The position numbers and the translations under genes are program-made. The notes beneath the pieces were generated by a model. That model did no database searches, was not told the DNA's origin, and was given only the letters and a program-made list of their open reading frames with translations. A stretch of 62,191 bases of DNA from Anaerolineae bacterium (GTDB lineage Bacteria; Chloroflexota; Anaerolineae; J102), in NCBI GenBank assembly GCA_026991225.1, contig JALXCB010000083.1, positions 1-62,191 of the forward strand, in the 5' to 3' direction. Positions 1 through 8,645 of this stretch are shown here, piece by piece. The first letter of the stretch is position 1. Every line of letters begins with the position of its first letter.

Positions 1-33
1 GATGTTTTCTGTGGTTGGTGCCATACTCTTCAT
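1..33 (-). CDS. Start of a gene running off the left edge (partial)
   Basis: On the minus strand an ATG at position 33 opens a frame reading MKSMAPTTENI to the window edge. An AGGAG box lies 8 nt upstream (about positions 42-46). Only 11 codons are visible, so no function can be given. The good SD spacing is the main reason to call it. Confidence 0.4.
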   Translation of the reverse strand, partial: MKSMAPTTENI

Positions 34-117
34 AAGCTCTGCTCCTTTGTGGCGTCTTTTTCACCTATTTGATGCATAACGGGAGCAGAGCGTTTTCATT
101 TTTATCAAGTTATGGGT

Positions 118-290
118 AATCACCGCCATCGTCTGTCTTGAAAATGACGTTGGCGTTGGTTTGCAAAAATGACTTGGAGCCTCCGTTGGGCGAGTCTGCC
201 ACGAACGTAAAACGTGAAACGTCATGTCCTTACGCATCACGTTTCACTCGTCACGTCATCGGCTTCCCGCACCCATGCGGCCTTCCGGGA
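118..290. repeat. Dispersed modular repeat, centre A (GTAATGCG/GTGAAACG palindrome)
   Basis: This segment holds the recurring motifs of a repeat family seen also near 9352, 11268, 20500, 46672, 51290 and 54345: TTGGGCGAGTCTGC, a palindrome of ACGTGAAACG/CGTTTCAC type, and CGGCTTCCCGC. It lies downstream of the metallophosphoesterase gene and upstream of the left-edge gene. No coding is visible between 34 and 307. Confidence 0.7.
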
Positions 291-307
291 TGAAAACGGA
301 ATGCCAC

Positions 308-976
308 CTATCTGTCGAAGGTCAGATCCAGAATCTTCCAGGGATAGACGTTGATGATCTCGGTCTGGGCGTAGAGGGAGCGGGTCACCTCGGTCTGGCG
401 ATAGACGTGCTGGTGGCCGTGGATGAGATAGCGGGGCTTGAACCAGCGCATGAAGGCCAGAAACGCCTTGAATCCGATATGCGGGCGGTCGGCTGCGTCG
501 TGGATGCCGAAAGGCGGGGAATGGGTGACCAGGATATCGAGATGGCGACCGTAGAGGAGACGGTTCGTGACCAGACGCGGGGCCATCTTCAAGATGATGC
601 TCCACATTTCGGCCTGAGTGTACTGGTATCTGGGATTGCGGTTGTAGCGGTGCGACCCCTCCAGGCCCATCAGAATCAGACCGTGGGCGTAGATAAGACG
701 GGCGTGCAGGTTCGTTCCGCCTGGCGGTTCATGGACGACTTGTCGATTGGAACGATGCTCGGGCCGATCGTGGTTGCCGTGGACGTAGTAAAGCGGCTTG
801 TTGAGCATCGAGACGATGTATTCGAGATAGTAGTAGGGCAGGTCCCCACACCCCAGAATGAAATCCACATCCCCAACGACTTTCGTAATCGTCGGGCCAT
901 ACAGCCGGGGCTCGACCTTGTCGCTGACGGCCAGCACGCGGTAGCGCGGCGCGGGAATGTGCGTTCGGTAGGTCAA
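308..976 (-). CDS. Calcineurin-like metallophosphoesterase
   Basis: This 222-residue protein has the metallophosphoesterase signature in order: VSDK (residues 18-21), GCGDLPY (43-49), GNHD (67-70), VTHSPP (150-155) and HGHQH (186-190). These are the metal ligands of the calcineurin-like fold, which hydrolyses phosphomono- or diesters with two metal ions. The usual motif I is D-x-H; here D19 is followed by K and V, so one ligand may be missing or supplied elsewhere. There is no signal peptide, so it is probably cytoplasmic. It is the last gene of a minus-strand operon, 8 bp after the Lon-N-domain gene. The substrate cannot be told from sequence. Confidence 0.88.
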   Translation of the reverse strand: MTYRTHIPAPRYRVLAVSDKVEPRLYGPTITKVVGDVDFILGCGDLPYYYLEYIVSMLNKPLYYVHGNHDRPEHRSNRQVVHEPPGGTNLHARLIYAHGLILMGLEGSHRYNRNPRYQYTQAEMWSIILKMAPRLVTNRLLYGRHLDILVTHSPPFGIHDAADRPHIGFKAFLAFMRWFKPRYLIHGHQHVYRQTEVTRSLYAQTEIINVYPWKILDLTFDR

Positions 977-984
977 ATCGGATT

Positions 985-1680
985 TTAATTCAGAGAGATG
1001 ACGCCTTCGGGCCCATAGCCATCGAACAGGTTGTTGGCGGGCGATTCGATGGTATCGTTGATCCAGTCCATCAGGTCGATCTCGCTGACGAGATGCTGGA
1101 TCTCCCGCCGGAAGAGTTCGGGCAGGGTGGGAATGTTCAGCAGGGCCTGTTTCTGCTGATTGTTGATCTGCAGCACGGAGGCGGTGATATAGGCCAGTTG
1201 TTCGGGCGTCTCGGGGAGGTCGGGAAGCTGAAAGTCGTAGCCAGAGGCCTCGGTCAGCGCATCCAGATAGGATTCCAGCATCTCCCCCACCGCGTCGGTG
1301 AGGAGAAAGGCTTCTTCGCTGTCGGTTTGCGTCAGGGGGAAGCTGTTGATTTCGGCCTGCAGGAAGGAGAGGTTTTCGTAAAAATGCTGCACCTGGAAGC
1401 GCTCGCCACCGTAGATCTGGATATGATAGGTGTCGTCAGACTGGCGGGCGACCTGGAAGATATGGGCCATGACGCCCACGCGATGGGGCAGGGGCCGCGG
1501 GTCCCGCCGCGTGGGCGGACGGTTCAGCACGATGCCAAAGGGCGATCCCGTGTGGATGCACATCTGCAGGAGGTCCTTGTAGCGCGGCTCGAAGATGTGC
1601 AGCATTTTGACCTGGCCCGGGAAGAAGACCATGGAGAGGGGGAAGATGGGAATCAGATTGGTGCGATGATAGTCGTTCAC
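985..1680 (-). CDS. Lon N-terminal (substrate-binding) domain protein
   Basis: This 231-residue protein starts at a GTG. Residues 11-40 read IPIFPLSMVFFPGQ followed by LHIFEPRYKDLL, the hallmark of the PUA-like N-terminal domain of Lon. There is no AAA+ or protease part; stand-alone versions are common in bacteria and their role (possibly protein binding) is not settled. The GTG start overlaps the TGA stop of truD (GTGA at 1677-1680 on the minus strand), which indicates translational coupling. The metallophosphoesterase follows 8 bp later. Confidence 0.9.
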   Translation of the reverse strand: MNDYHRTNLIPIFPLSMVFFPGQVKMLHIFEPRYKDLLQMCIHTGSPFGIVLNRPPTRRDPRPLPHRVGVMAHIFQVARQSDDTYHIQIYGGERFQVQHFYENLSFLQAEINSFPLTQTDSEEAFLLTDAVGEMLESYLDALTEASGYDFQLPDLPETPEQLAYITASVLQINNQQKQALLNIPTLPELFRREIQHLVSEIDLMDWINDTIESPANNLFDGYGPEGVISLN

Positions 1681-2726
1681 GATGTCTCGAGTTGTGGGAG
1701 GGATGAGGCGGGCTTCATGACTTCCCGCAAGAGGATGGTGGCGTACGCGCCTTTGGGCAGATAAAAGGTTAGACGCAATCCCAGGGGGTGAGGTTTCACC
1801 TCGATGGGTTGGAGGAAAATGCGTCCGATGCGGCGGTTGCCATCGGTGCGGTGTTTACGCCACTGTTCGGGCGTGACCGGGGAACGGGCCAGGATTTCCG
1901 ATTCCAGGGCCAGGGCGTCAGCCTGAGGCTGCCTCATTTTATACCCAAACAGCGGTCCTGTAAAGGTTATCTCCCGCCGGTCGAAGCGGGCCTGATCCTC
2001 GGCCACATCCTCCACCACGAACATGCCTCCTGTGTCGGTCTTCTTGGCCAGGTCTCCCAACAATATCCTGTCGAACAGGCTCCGTTCCATGCGCAGGGCC
2101 AGATAGTCGTTGAAGAGTTGCGATTGGTAAGCGGAGATGAGCAGGCGGGTCAGCCATTTCTGCCGCGGGCGGCGTTTCTTGCCCGTGAGAATGGCCAGAC
2201 CTTGATCCGCATTGTCGCCATACTGCCCGAAGCGTTGTTCGCCAAAGAAATTGGGCAGTCCGCGCGCTTCCAGCGCCCGGGCGACGGCCTGGGCCCGGGC
2301 CAGCGCATCCGCCGCCTGGGGGTGGAGGATGGTGGTGGTGAAGCGGTTGCCCAGCAGATGGCCGGGCCGCAGCTTGCGATTGTGGGGGATGGCCCATTCG
2401 AATTCGTAGCCAAGGCTGCGGATGGCCTCCTCCGCCCGCTCTGGACTGACGCCCGGCAGGGAGAAGACCTGTGTCACCCGGGCGTGTTTATCCTTCAATC
2501 CGGCGTAGCCGATGCCTTCCGGACGGATGCCCAACGCCCGGGCCAGGTTTTTCACCACCTCGCGCGTGGTCTGGCCCTCGCGGGTGAAGCGCACGAAGAG
2601 GTGTTCGCCATCGCCCGTGGGCTCGTATAGAGGGACCTCCTCCACGATGAAGTGATCCGGCTCGGCTTTGATCTCGCCCCCCACGCCGGGCAGGTCGGGT
2701 GTGATGTAGGGAAGTTGTGTTGTCAT
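1677..2726 (-). CDS. truD: tRNA pseudouridine synthase D
   Basis: This 349-residue enzyme isomerises U13 of tRNA to pseudouridine. The TruD active-site motif GYAGLKDKHA is at residues 73-82, with D79 the likely catalytic aspartate, and NFFGEQRFG, another TruD hallmark, follows in the middle. The frame is open further upstream, but I chose ATG 2726 because homology begins just after it and because it overlaps the stop of the upstream PIN-domain gene (ATGA). The gene is therefore translated from a toxin-antitoxin-led operon. It also overlaps the downstream Lon-N gene by 4 bp. Confidence 0.93.
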   Translation of the reverse strand: MTTQLPYITPDLPGVGGEIKAEPDHFIVEEVPLYEPTGDGEHLFVRFTREGQTTREVVKNLARALGIRPEGIGYAGLKDKHARVTQVFSLPGVSPERAEEAIRSLGYEFEWAIPHNRKLRPGHLLGNRFTTTILHPQAADALARAQAVARALEARGLPNFFGEQRFGQYGDNADQGLAILTGKKRRPRQKWLTRLLISAYQSQLFNDYLALRMERSLFDRILLGDLAKKTDTGGMFVVEDVAEDQARFDRREITFTGPLFGYKMRQPQADALALESEILARSPVTPEQWRKHRTDGNRRIGRIFLQPIEVKPHPLGLRLTFYLPKGAYATILLREVMKPASSLPQLETS

Positions 2727-3133
2727 TGCGGAAACACCAGCAGTCCCATCTGACGGAAATGATGATCGAATGCGAAGGCCTGATGCACGTCCAGTTGTCG
2801 GGCCAAAGCCAGAGACGCGCAATCGGTGTAACTCCAGCCTTTGTCTGTATACCGACTGAACAAATGCCAGGTCGCCATCTCCTCCCGCTGTCCGAAGATG
2901 ACTATCTCGATATGGCGGCTGTTGCGCAGGCGAATGCCCAGTTGCAGCGCCACCGACACGCCCAGACGCGTTTTCACCAAGGTCATGGTCTCATCGAAGA
3001 CGTGGTTCGAAAGTAGAAAGACGCCCCGTTTGCCAAAGCTGCGCAGAAATTTCGCTGCCAGAAAATGGTTGGGATCGCGACGGTCGACCACAGCGTAAAG
3101 GGCGCTGGTGTCAATAATCATCCGTTCGTTCAT
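2723..3133 (-). CDS. PIN-domain protein, VapC-type toxin candidate
   Basis: The 136-residue protein has the PIN nuclease acidic set: D8 (IIDTSALYAVVD), E48 (DETMTL), D104 (YTDC) and D123 (FDHHF). VapC toxins of this fold are ribonucleases, often cutting tRNA or rRNA. The gene overlaps the 3' end of the ribbon-helix-helix gene upstream by 23 bp with the MNER start, or 11 bp if M5 is used. Its stop overlaps the start of truD. All metal ligands are present, so it should be active. It could also be a housekeeping PIN nuclease, but its pairing with a small DNA-binding protein favours a toxin. Confidence 0.85.
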   Translation of the reverse strand: MNERMIIDTSALYAVVDRRDPNHFLAAKFLRSFGKRGVFLLSNHVFDETMTLVKTRLGVSVALQLGIRLRNSRHIEIVIFGQREEMATWHLFSRYTDKGWSYTDCASLALARQLDVHQAFAFDHHFRQMGLLVFPQ

Positions 3134-3395
3134 CGGCGAGTTTCACGTCGGCATAGGTGGGGATGGTGTAGATGGCCTGATCGAGATTCTCGCTGGTGAT
3201 CCCGTCATCCGGGCCTTCGGCCAGGCCGATGATGCCCCATAGCGGATCGTCGTTCAGGGTTTGCGTTTGGCGCGCTTCGATGGCCTGGCTGAGAAGCTCG
3301 CGCAGCAGGGCGGACATGCTCACCCCCTCTCGTTTCGCTTCCTCGGCCAGCCATTCATGCTGCCAATCTTCCAGAATCATTTGTACGCGTTTCAT
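3111..3395 (-). CDS. Ribbon-helix-helix antitoxin candidate (VapB/CopG-like)
   Basis: This 94-residue protein begins MKRVQMILEDWQHEWLAEEA, then REGVSMSALLRELLSQAIE: a beta strand plus two helices, as in the ribbon-helix-helix fold. The C-terminal half is acidic and low in hydrophobics, as expected for the toxin-binding tail. An AGGAAG box lies upstream. The gene is first in the operon, downstream of a near-consensus promoter with a palindrome over its -10 region, so autoregulation is likely. Confidence 0.83.
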   Translation of the reverse strand: MKRVQMILEDWQHEWLAEEAKREGVSMSALLRELLSQAIEARQTQTLNDDPLWGIIGLAEGPDDGITSENLDQAIYTIPTYADVKLADERTDDY

Positions 3396-3421
3396 GTCGC
3401 TTCTTCCTTGCTAAGTGGATA

Positions 3422-3440
3422 TGTGTAATAATCATACACA
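3422..3440. promoter_or_regulatory. Palindromic operator candidate for the VapBC-type operon
   Basis: TGTGTA (3422-3427) and TACACA (3435-3440) form a perfect 6-bp inverted repeat with a 7-bp spacer. It covers the -10 box (3431-3436). Ribbon-helix-helix antitoxins typically bind such sites to repress their own operon. The binding is inferred. Confidence 0.55.
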
Positions 3441-3459
3441 GCACTTTGAGTCTTGTCAA
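3431..3459 (-). promoter_or_regulatory. Sigma-70-type promoter of the toxin-antitoxin/truD operon
   Basis: On the minus strand a -35 TTGACA (3454-3459) is followed after exactly 17 bp by a -10 TATGAT (3431-3436). This is the best promoter match in the window. It sits 36 bp upstream of the antitoxin ATG and is the only clear promoter for the five-gene operon. Confidence 0.8.
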
Positions 3460-3469
3460 GTGCGCGGGC

Positions 3470-4030
3470 TTTGCCCCCACACCTGGCGCTGAAGCGCCGG
3501 GCTACAAAACAACGCCGGGTGAACCCGGCTTTTGGCACGCTCCAGCCTGAAAACCCCCTTAAGGGGGCGTCGCTTCTAGTCCGGAGTTCACCTCCGGGGC
3601 GCCTGGCGCAACGCGTCAATAATTTGGGACATACCCCAATGTGCAAGTTTCCGCGGCCGCCCTGAGCTGAAGCGATACGGTTGGCTTACTTCGGTGCGTC
3701 GAGGATGCCCCCTCCCCGACCCTCCCCCGTAGGTCGCCTACGCGCCTCTGCGGGGGAGGGAGGTCTTTCTTCCCATTTTTCCTGGTTTTTGGCCCTGATT
3801 TCGGATACAGCGTTGTCCTGGAGGCGGAAAATCAGGGCCTGAGACCACGCTCTGAAGAGGATGGCCTCCCCCCGAGCGCAGTTCGGGGGGAGGTTGGAAT
3901 ATGATTGGGTGCGTAAAACCCGTAGACCAGGAAAGCAGAAAACCTGGTACCTTCGCGCACACTCCCGGTCTACCGGTCCACCGGTCTTCCGGTTTTCTGG
4001 CTTACAGGTTTCCTGTTCAGATTTCGGACG
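3470..4030. repeat. Gene-free stretch filled with short inverted repeats
   Basis: No credible gene lies here. The stretch holds GC-rich hairpin units: CGCCGGGTGAACCCGGC near 3512, CCCCTTAAGGGGGCG near 3556, and TCCGGAGTTCACCTCCGGG near 3580. The segment around 3668-3712 (GTGCGTCGAGGATGCCCCCT) recurs near 36912-36957. A palindromic block around 3907-4015 (GTAGACCAGGAAAGC and its complement) resembles blocks near 14118 and 45318. Confidence 0.7.
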
Positions 4031-4032
4031 CG

Positions 4033-4059
4033 AAAAAGGCCGCCTCTCGCGAAGCGGCC
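4033..4059 (-). terminator. Intrinsic terminator of the S1 gene
   Basis: Read on the minus strand, a GGCCGC...GCGGCC hairpin (4038-4059) is followed by TTTTT (4033-4037). It lies about 40 bp after the stop of the S1 gene. Confidence 0.75.
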
Positions 4060-4096
4060 CGATTTTCATTTTGTGCGTGATGCGATGGCGGGGAGA

Positions 4097-5557
4097 TCAG
4101 GCTTCGACTTCTTCAGCCGCCCCTTCCGTCATCTCCTCGGCCTCGGCTTCTTCGACCTTCTCTTCGACGATCTCATCCATCAGCGCCTGAGTCGCCGCTT
4201 CCTGGACTTCTTCCACGACCTCTTCCGTAGCCATTTCCGCGGCGATCTCTTCAGCAACCTCACTGCTCACGGCCTCGCCGATGGTGGCTGCTTCCGCCTC
4301 GTCGTCAGGCGCCCAATCGATCTCAGCGTATTCCTCTTCGGGCACGCGTTTCAGGCTGAGGCCCATGCGCCGTTTCTCAGGCTCGATCTTGATGATGCGG
4401 AGGGTGACGCGTTGTCCTTCCTTCACCACTTCTTTGGGATGCGCAATGCGGTGGTCGGAAAGCTCGCTGATGTGGATGAGCCCCTCGATGGTGTCATCGA
4501 TGCGGGCGAATGCGCCGAAGCTGGTGAGCCGGGTGATGACGCCTTCCACGAGCTGGCCAATGGCGTAGTTCTCGTGGATCACGCTCCAGGGCTCGGGCTG
4601 AAGCTGGCGCAGACTAAGCCCGATGCGCCGTCGCTCCCGATCCACGCTGATGATCTTGACCTCGACCTCGTCGCCAATGCTAACCACTTCGGCGGGGTTC
4701 TGGACGCGTCGCCAGGAGAGTTCGGTGAGATGGATGAGGCCGTCCGCGCCGCCCAGATCCACGAACGCGCCGAAGGGGGCCATGCTGCTGATGACGCCCT
4801 TGCGCACTTCGCCCACCTGAAGCTCGTTGAGCAGCTTCTCCTTCTGCATGCGGCGATACTCGCGCATGGCCTGCCGTTCCGACAGGATGAGGCGGTTGCG
4901 GCTGCGGTCCATCTCGATGACCTTGAGCATGAGCTTCTTGCCCACCAGGTCCTTGAACCGATCATCGCTGTTCTCTTGCTTCTTGCCTTCGTCGCTGACA
5001 AGCTGGGACGCGGGCACGAAGCCCCGGGCCTTGCCCAGGTAAACGATGACCCCGCCGCGATTATAGCCGCTGACCTCGCCCTCGAACACTTCCTGAGATT
5101 CCAGCAGCTCTTGTGCGCGCTGCCAGTCGTATTCGGCCAGGGCGCGTGAAAGGGAAAGGATGGCGTTGCCCTCGCGGCTGGTAGGACGCACCACCTGCAC
5201 GAAGATTTTTTCCCCGGGCTTGAGATTCTGGCGAATCTCCTCATCCACGCGGTCCAAATCTCGGGAGGGGATCACGCCCTCGGACTTGGCGTTGATATCC
5301 ACCAACACCTCACCATTGTCGGAAATGCCGACAATGACGCCTTCGATGATTTCCCCGACTTCCAACTCCCGCAGATCATAAGCGGAATCCTGCAGCAGTT
5401 GTTCCATAGGATGGACTTCCTGCTGGGGCTCGGATTCAGGCTCTTCTTCGGTTGCCTCGACGGTTGCTTGGGGTTCTGCCAGGATGGATTCAGTGGGGAT
5501 GGTTTCCGGAGTCACCTCCTCAGCAGATGATTCGGAAATAGGGTTTAGGTTGTTCAT
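4097..5557 (-). CDS. rpsA: 30S ribosomal protein S1-like, four S1 domains
   Basis: The 486-residue protein has an acidic N-terminal extension (1-55), then four S1 RNA-binding folds at about 66-138, 154-232, 253-325 and 340-412. The last two carry the textbook pattern [20 protein letters not shown] and [20 protein letters not shown]. The tail (about 420-486) is strongly acidic and alanine-rich. S1 recruits mRNA to the 30S subunit. The frame is open much further upstream, but that part runs into the divergent dehydrogenase gene and looks non-coding; I chose ATG 5557, with GGAGGAG upstream. Four domains rather than six is usual outside Proteobacteria. Confidence 0.9.
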   Translation of the reverse strand: MNNLNPISESSAEEVTPETIPTESILAEPQATVEATEEEPESEPQQEVHPMEQLLQDSAYDLRELEVGEIIEGVIVGISDNGEVLVDINAKSEGVIPSRDLDRVDEEIRQNLKPGEKIFVQVVRPTSREGNAILSLSRALAEYDWQRAQELLESQEVFEGEVSGYNRGGVIVYLGKARGFVPASQLVSDEGKKQENSDDRFKDLVGKKLMLKVIEMDRSRNRLILSERQAMREYRRMQKEKLLNELQVGEVRKGVISSMAPFGAFVDLGGADGLIHLTELSWRRVQNPAEVVSIGDEVEVKIISVDRERRRIGLSLRQLQPEPWSVIHENYAIGQLVEGVITRLTSFGAFARIDDTIEGLIHISELSDHRIAHPKEVVKEGQRVTLRIIKIEPEKRRMGLSLKRVPEEEYAEIDWAPDDEAEAATIGEAVSSEVAEEIAAEMATEEVVEEVQEAATQALMDEIVEEKVEEAEAEEMTEGAAEEVEA

Positions 5558-5596
5558 TTGGATGAAGCCTTCTCCTCCAGGATAAATGATGCGGCA

Positions 5597-5625
5597 AGTA
5601 TACCCCATGCCCTGAAAATGCGCAA
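5597..5625 (-). promoter_or_regulatory. Promoter of the S1 gene
   Basis: On the minus strand TTGCGC (5620-5625), a 17-bp spacer and TATACT (5597-5602) lie about 40 bp before the chosen ATG. This supports the downstream start choice. Confidence 0.7.
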
Positions 5626-5684
5626 AAATGATCGTGCGTAAAATGAAAAGGAGATTAAATTTTCCCCTCTGGATCGGGAGGATT

Positions 5685-5714
5685 TTGCCCGAAAGCGAGA
5701 GGAGATGCGATAAT
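5685..5714 (+). promoter_or_regulatory. Possible promoter of the zinc alcohol dehydrogenase gene
   Basis: TTGCCC (5685-5690), an 18-bp gap and GATAAT (5709-5714) precede ATG 5735. An AGGAA box lies 7 nt before the ATG. The -35 box is weak. Confidence 0.45.
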
Positions 5715-5734
5715 AGCGTCACAGGAATCCAATC

Positions 5735-6946
5735 ATGCGCGCTATCTACGTCGATAAAGACATTCCCCGCATGTTGCTGGTGAAGGCGCTGAAGCCCGTC
5801 TGGCCCGGCGTCGTCTATTCGCGGCTGTCGTCCGCCCGCTTCGCGGACGTGGGCGAACCCGACCTGCCCGGACCCCGCTGGGTGCGGGTCAGCAATCGCA
5901 TGTGCGGCATCTGCGGCAGCGATCTGGCTCTGTTGCAAGTGGAGGCCGATCCCAAGATCGCGCCCGCGGCGCTGCCCGGCAACCAGCGATTTTATCTGGG
6001 CCACGAAGTCGTCAGCGTTGTCACCGAAGTGGGGCCGGGCGTCACCCGGTTCCAGGTGGGCGACCGGGTGATCATGGATGGCCGGTTTCAGGGCGCGAAC
6101 TGCCTTAGCCAGGAGATCGTTCCCCCCTGTCGTCACTGCGAAGAGGGAAATTATCAGCTTTGCGAGAACGCGTCGGCCGGCGTCGGCCCGCGCGGCGTGG
6201 GTGGCGGTTGGGGCGATGGCTACACTGCGCACGAGACTGAACTCTATCCCGTCCCGCCCGATCTCAGTGACGAGCAGGCCATGATGGTCGAGCCGCTGGC
6301 TGTGGGCGTGCGCGCAGTGCTGCGCCGTCCGCCCGAACCGGAGGGCAAGGTCCTCGTTCTGGGCGCGGGCATCATCGGTTTGACGGTGGTGCAGGGGGTG
6401 CGGGCCCTGGCCCCCGACGCCCATATCTCGGTCATCGCCCGCTATCCCCACCAGGCGGAGATGGCCACTCGATTGGGGGCGGATCGCATCATCGGACGGA
6501 ATGAAGACCCCTATGAAGCCGCCGCAGCCATCACCGGAGCGAAACTCTATGAAGGCATGTTCGGGAACAGGATGCTGCTGGGCGGCTTCGACGTCATCTA
6601 CGATTGCGTGGGGTCAGCCAAGACGACGACCGACAGCCTGCGCATGGCCCGGGCCGGAGGCGCGGTGGTCATGGTGGGCATCAAATTCGCGCCCATGAAG
6701 GTCGATCTCACTCCAGTCTGGTATCAGGAAGTGGACCTGGTGGGCACGTATGCTCACGGCATGGAAATTTGGGAAGGTCGGCCCGTCCACACCTACGATC
6801 TCACCATCGACCTGCTGCGCCAGGGCAAGCTGGAGGCCGAAGCCCTCATCACCCATCGTTTTCCTCTGGAACGGTGGGAGGAAGCCATCCGTACCGCACA
6901 GGACAAACGTTCGGGCGCCATCAAAGTCGCATTTGATTATCGTTAG
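5735..6946 (+). CDS. Zinc-dependent alcohol dehydrogenase (MDR family)
   Basis: This 403-residue medium-chain dehydrogenase has catalytic-zinc residues C57 or C60 (CGICGSD) and H90-E91 (GHEV). The structural-zinc cysteines lie at 123, 132, 135 and 143 ([12 protein letters not shown]). A Rossmann motif [12 protein letters not shown] follows near residue 207. It should oxidise an alcohol or polyol with NAD(P). The long insert between the zinc lobes and the substrate loop match no subfamily I can name. The gene is divergent from rpsA and alone on its strand. The intergenic 6947-7028 carries only a short untranslated stretch. Confidence 0.87.
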   Translation: MRAIYVDKDIPRMLLVKALKPVWPGVVYSRLSSARFADVGEPDLPGPRWVRVSNRMCGICGSDLALLQVEADPKIAPAALPGNQRFYLGHEVVSVVTEVGPGVTRFQVGDRVIMDGRFQGANCLSQEIVPPCRHCEEGNYQLCENASAGVGPRGVGGGWGDGYTAHETELYPVPPDLSDEQAMMVEPLAVGVRAVLRRPPEPEGKVLVLGAGIIGLTVVQGVRALAPDAHISVIARYPHQAEMATRLGADRIIGRNEDPYEAAAAITGAKLYEGMFGNRMLLGGFDVIYDCVGSAKTTTDSLRMARAGGAVVMVGIKFAPMKVDLTPVWYQEVDLVGTYAHGMEIWEGRPVHTYDLTIDLLRQGKLEAEALITHRFPLERWEEAIRTAQDKRSGAIKVAFDYR

Positions 6947-7028
6947 ACAGGGAGTTCCATCATGAAGAAAGTGCGTTGGATAACGCTTTGAGGCGAGTTC
7001 TCTCTCTTTACCCAAGAGGATTCTCACT

Positions 7029-7853
7029 ATGACCAGGAAACGAAAGAAAAAGCTCTCTTCCCGCAAAAGCGGGCGAAAACCAAAAGTGAGCAGCGCCTAT
7101 ACTCTGGCGCGCCTTCATGACGAAATGATAGTGAATTTTGAAAGAAAACGCTATGAGCAGGCGCTTTCTGCGGCTCGAAAATTGATTCAGGTTGCGCCGC
7201 GGCGAAGTGATGAACGTTTCGATGCCTTTTCCATCGCCGGCGTTTGTTTGATGGAACTGCGTCGTTTTGATGAAGCCTATGAAGTTTTATCCAAGGCAGT
7301 GAAAGCATTCCCTGACGACAGCGCTTTGCGATCGAATCTGGCGGGAGCCGCGTTATTCACCTCCCGCATGGGCATGGCCTTGCAAGAGCTGCGCGTGGCC
7401 GCAGAGTTGGAACCGAAGGGCACACGTCTTCGCAAAATCATTGACAGGCAAATGCGAGATATTGAGCCGCTGGTGATGGCCGAAATCCAGGATCGCGGAC
7501 CCGATTTCACGCTTGAACAGCTCATTGAGCAGCAGGAGCTGTATCAGAAAGGGCTCAAACTCATGAACAAGCAACGGTGGAGGGAAGCGGAACAGACTTT
7601 CCGCGAGGTCATCTCTATGGCGGATGTACTCCCTCAGCCCTGGAACAGTCTCGGAAACGCCTTGCTGATGCAGAGACGGGTCGATGAGGCCAGGGAAGCC
7701 TTTCAACGAGCTCTGGAGCTAGACCTAGATTATGAGCTGGCGAAAAAGAATCTCGAAGTCATCGAGCATGTGGATGAAGATTTCCAGCCCATGTTGCTCG
7801 TGAATAAACCCTTTATCGATGCCAAGATCGATATCGTCAGCGACACGGACTGA
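7029..7853 (+). CDS. Tetratricopeptide-repeat protein
   Basis: The 274-residue protein starts with a very basic segment (KRKKKLSSRKSGRKPK). Helix pairs of TPR type follow at about 38-71 (ERKRYEQALSAARKLIQVAP), 75-105 (RRFDEAYEVLSKAVKAFPDD) and 178-245 (RWREAEQTFREVI; PWNSLGNALLMQRRVDEARE). TPRs mediate protein contacts. The basic tail suggests nucleic-acid or ribosome association, but this is inference. The start follows an AAGAGGA box. The gene converges on fetB with no gap at all: the stops are adjacent at 7853/7854. Confidence 0.8.
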   Translation: MTRKRKKKLSSRKSGRKPKVSSAYTLARLHDEMIVNFERKRYEQALSAARKLIQVAPRRSDERFDAFSIAGVCLMELRRFDEAYEVLSKAVKAFPDDSALRSNLAGAALFTSRMGMALQELRVAAELEPKGTRLRKIIDRQMRDIEPLVMAEIQDRGPDFTLEQLIEQQELYQKGLKLMNKQRWREAEQTFREVISMADVLPQPWNSLGNALLMQRRVDEAREAFQRALELDLDYELAKKNLEVIEHVDEDFQPMLLVNKPFIDAKIDIVSDTD

Positions 7854-8645
7854 TCAGGAATCGCCCCGCCCCAAGGCCAGTTGATCGGCGGGAGTGAAGA
7901 TCTGCCCCGCCATGAGCAGCGCGCTCACCAACGAGGCCAGGCCCGAGATGGTGAGGATCACGGCCATGATCACGAACTGGTAAAGCGCGGCCTGAAGGGG
8001 CTGACTGCCGCCCAGCAACATGCCGGTCATCACGCCCGGAATCCAGACGATGCCCAGGGAGCGGAGGGAGTCGATGCGAGGGATGAGGCCGGCCTTGATC
8101 GCAGCCTGGGTGTAGGGCCGCACCGCGGTTTTGGGCTCCGCGCCCAGAGCCAGCGCCGTCTCGATATGCCCCACGTGGGATTTGATCTCGCTTTCGAAGC
8201 GGTCCAGCGCCAGCCCCACCGAATTCATGCTGTTGGCCACGATCATGCTGCCGATGGGGATGAGCGCCGTCAGTTTCGTGTCGATGACGCCTGCCAGCAC
8301 CATGAGGATGATTACCGATCCCGCACCGATGAAGATGCCCCAAAATGCGACCCGGAACGCACCCGGCAGATCGCCCGCTCGTTTCTCCGCGGTCTTGGCC
8401 GCCAGCAGCATCATCCCCGCCAGGATGAGGAAGCCCAGCGCGATGGGGCCATCGAAGATGAGCAGCAGCACGGAGCCCACCGCCACAATCTGCACCAGCC
8501 CGCGCAGCAGGGCAATGACGATCTCTTTCTCCAGATGGATGCCATACCAGGCCGCGATGACCATCATGATCAACGCCAGGCCGCCCGCCACCAGGGCCTG
8601 GGCCGCGGTCAGTTGGATGGGATCGTGAATGAATTGGCTAAGCAT
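7854..8645 (-). CDS. fetB: ABC transporter permease, FetB/UPF0014 family
   Basis: The 263-residue protein has about seven hydrophobic segments and the family features ALLRGLVQIVAVGSVLLLIF in the first third and GSMIVANSMNSVGLALDR in the middle. E. coli FetB with FetA is implicated in iron export and oxidative-stress resistance. The start overlaps the 3' end of fetA by 8 bp, so the two are co-translated. The substrate in this organism is inferred from the family. Confidence 0.88.
   Translation of the reverse strand: MLSQFIHDPIQLTAAQALVAGGLALIMMVIAAWYGIHLEKEIVIALLRGLVQIVAVGSVLLLIFDGPIALGFLILAGMMLLAAKTAEKRAGDLPGAFRVAFWGIFIGAGSVIILMVLAGVIDTKLTALIPIGSMIVANSMNSVGLALDRFESEIKSHVGHIETALALGAEPKTAVRPYTQAAIKAGLIPRIDSLRSLGIVWIPGVMTGMLLGGSQPLQAALYQFVIMAVILTISGLASLVSALLMAGQIFTPADQLALGRGDS

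Noticed and set aside
3470-3640. Hairpin repeats considered as a CRISPR array
   Set aside because: Repeat units are not identical, spacing is irregular, spacers are not unique and no cas gene is near.
4073-5149. A 358-codon plus-strand frame opposite rpsA
   Set aside because: Antisense shadow of the S1 gene; composition is dominated by Leu, His and Asp with no recognisable domain.
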